A stretch of 64,000 nt of DNA from Pseudomonas indica NBRC 103045. GTDB lineage: Bacteria; Pseudomonadota; Gammaproteobacteria; Pseudomonadales; Pseudomonadaceae. The position numbers and the translations under genes were made by a program. Of the stretch, positions 63,576-64,000 are shown one piece after another (position 1 is the first letter of the stretch; every line of letters starts with the position of its first letter). The notes beneath the pieces are model-generated. The model saw only the letters and a program-made list of their open reading frames with translations. It was not told where the DNA came from and ran no database searches. The stretch lies in assembly GCF_002091635.1 (NCBI RefSeq), contig NZ_BDAC01000016.1:1-64000 (forward strand), in the 5' to 3' direction.

Positions 63576-64000
63576 AAACCGTTCTCTGTCCCGACGCCCA
63601 CGACCTGCTTCTGGTGATCGACGTACAGAACGACTTCTGTGCCGGCGGTGCCCTGGCTATCCCCAGTGCGGACGCCGTGGTAGCGCCGATCAACCGCCTC
63701 GCCCAGTGTTTCGCACACATCGTCCTGACTCAGGATTGGCGCCCCGCAGACCATTGGAACTTCGCCGACAACCACCCCGGCCGTCGTCCGTTCGACACCA
63801 TCCACCTCGCCTATGGTGCCCAGGCGCTATGGCCCAGCCACTGTGTGCAAGGCAGCCGGGGCGCGGACTTCCATCCGGGCCTGCGCCTGTCACGGGCCGA
63901 ACTGATCCTGCGCAAGGGCTACCGCAGCGGCATCGATTCGTACTCGGCCTTCTACGAGAACGACCGGAGCACCCCGACCGGGCTTAGCGGGTATCTGAAG
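63572..64000 (+). CDS. pncA: nicotinamidase, 3' end outside the window
   Basis: The first 143 residues of a nicotinamidase (nicotinamide to nicotinate). Asp is in LLVIDVQNDFCAGGAL near 16, Lys is in ELILRKGY near 115 and the expected GxDSYSAF follows. The nucleophile Cys lies past the end of the window. The metal-site segment reads TQDWRPADHWNFADNHPG: the first His of the usual DWHPADH is Arg here. It overlaps the PRPP-synthase stop by 4 bases. A nicotinate phosphoribosyltransferase gene may follow. Confidence 0.9.
   Translation, partial: MKTVLCPDAHDLLLVIDVQNDFCAGGALAIPSADAVVAPINRLAQCFAHIVLTQDWRPADHWNFADNHPGRRPFDTIHLAYGAQALWPSHCVQGSRGADFHPGLRLSRAELILRKGYRSGIDSYSAFYENDRSTPTGLSGYLK

Overview
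The window is high-GC Proteobacterial DNA and looks like Pseudomonas, most likely the P. aeruginosa / nitroreducens / citronellolis group. The first 19.8 kb carry the gene order I recall for P. aeruginosa PA3117 to PA3137: asd, leuB, a VOC protein, leuD, leuC, a LysR regulator, then ibpA, an SDR, dusC, a thioesterase, a hydrolase, a TetR regulator, a Glu/Ala/Glu/Ala tRNA cluster, gltX, a LysR regulator and emrAB. This part is chromosomal core. I see no phage, insertion sequence, plasmid or CRISPR signature anywhere.

Layout. 1-5 kb: leucine biosynthesis and asd, read leftward, with a divergent LysR regulator. 5.9-8.8 kb: a four-PAS GGDEF-EAL protein. 8.9-9.4 kb: ibpA with a sigma-32 promoter and a ROSE-like RNA thermometer. 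9.4-17.1 kb: small core genes, four tRNAs, gltX. 17.2-19.8 kb: an EmrAB-type efflux pair. 19.8-25.2 kb: a complete pfeR-pfeS-pfeA-pfeE ferric-enterobactin locus with a Fur box. 25.4-33.5 kb: a catabolic/stress module (two YcaC-like isochorismatase-fold hydrolases, a Tat-exported amidohydrolase, an alpha/beta hydrolase, an MFS exporter and a GlxA-like regulator). 33.9-42.1 kb: a MexT-like LysR regulator, an unusual three-domain response regulator, a 1813-residue kinase-like/ATPase/histidine kinase and an AraC regulator whose close paralogue lies at 29.9 kb.

42.1-64 kb looks like one low-oxygen island. Three perfect Anr/FNR boxes (TTGAT-N4-ATCAA) sit exactly where its transcription units should start. 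Two lie between the divergent fdh operon and the hsp20 operon, and one lies in front of usp-cgs. The leftward operon, closely spaced with several 4-base overlaps, encodes a Cys-type molybdenum formate dehydrogenase, an iron-sulfur protein and a flavin/2Fe-2S reductase resembling the beta/gamma subunits of sulfhydrogenases. It continues with an acetyl-CoA synthetase (interrupted here by a frameshift), E1-alpha, E1-beta and E2 of a 2-oxoacid dehydrogenase, and an acyl carrier protein. The next leftward unit makes a tandem universal stress protein and a 2804-residue cyclic beta-glucan synthase. The rightward operon encodes a second small heat-shock protein, an APH-fold phosphotransferase, a PRPP-synthase-like enzyme and a nicotinamidase running off the window, which suggests NAD salvage. 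This island, linking formate oxidation, acetyl-CoA metabolism, osmoregulated glucan and NAD salvage under Anr, is the best candidate for an undescribed system.

Gene identities rest on motifs and remembered family features; no database search was run.
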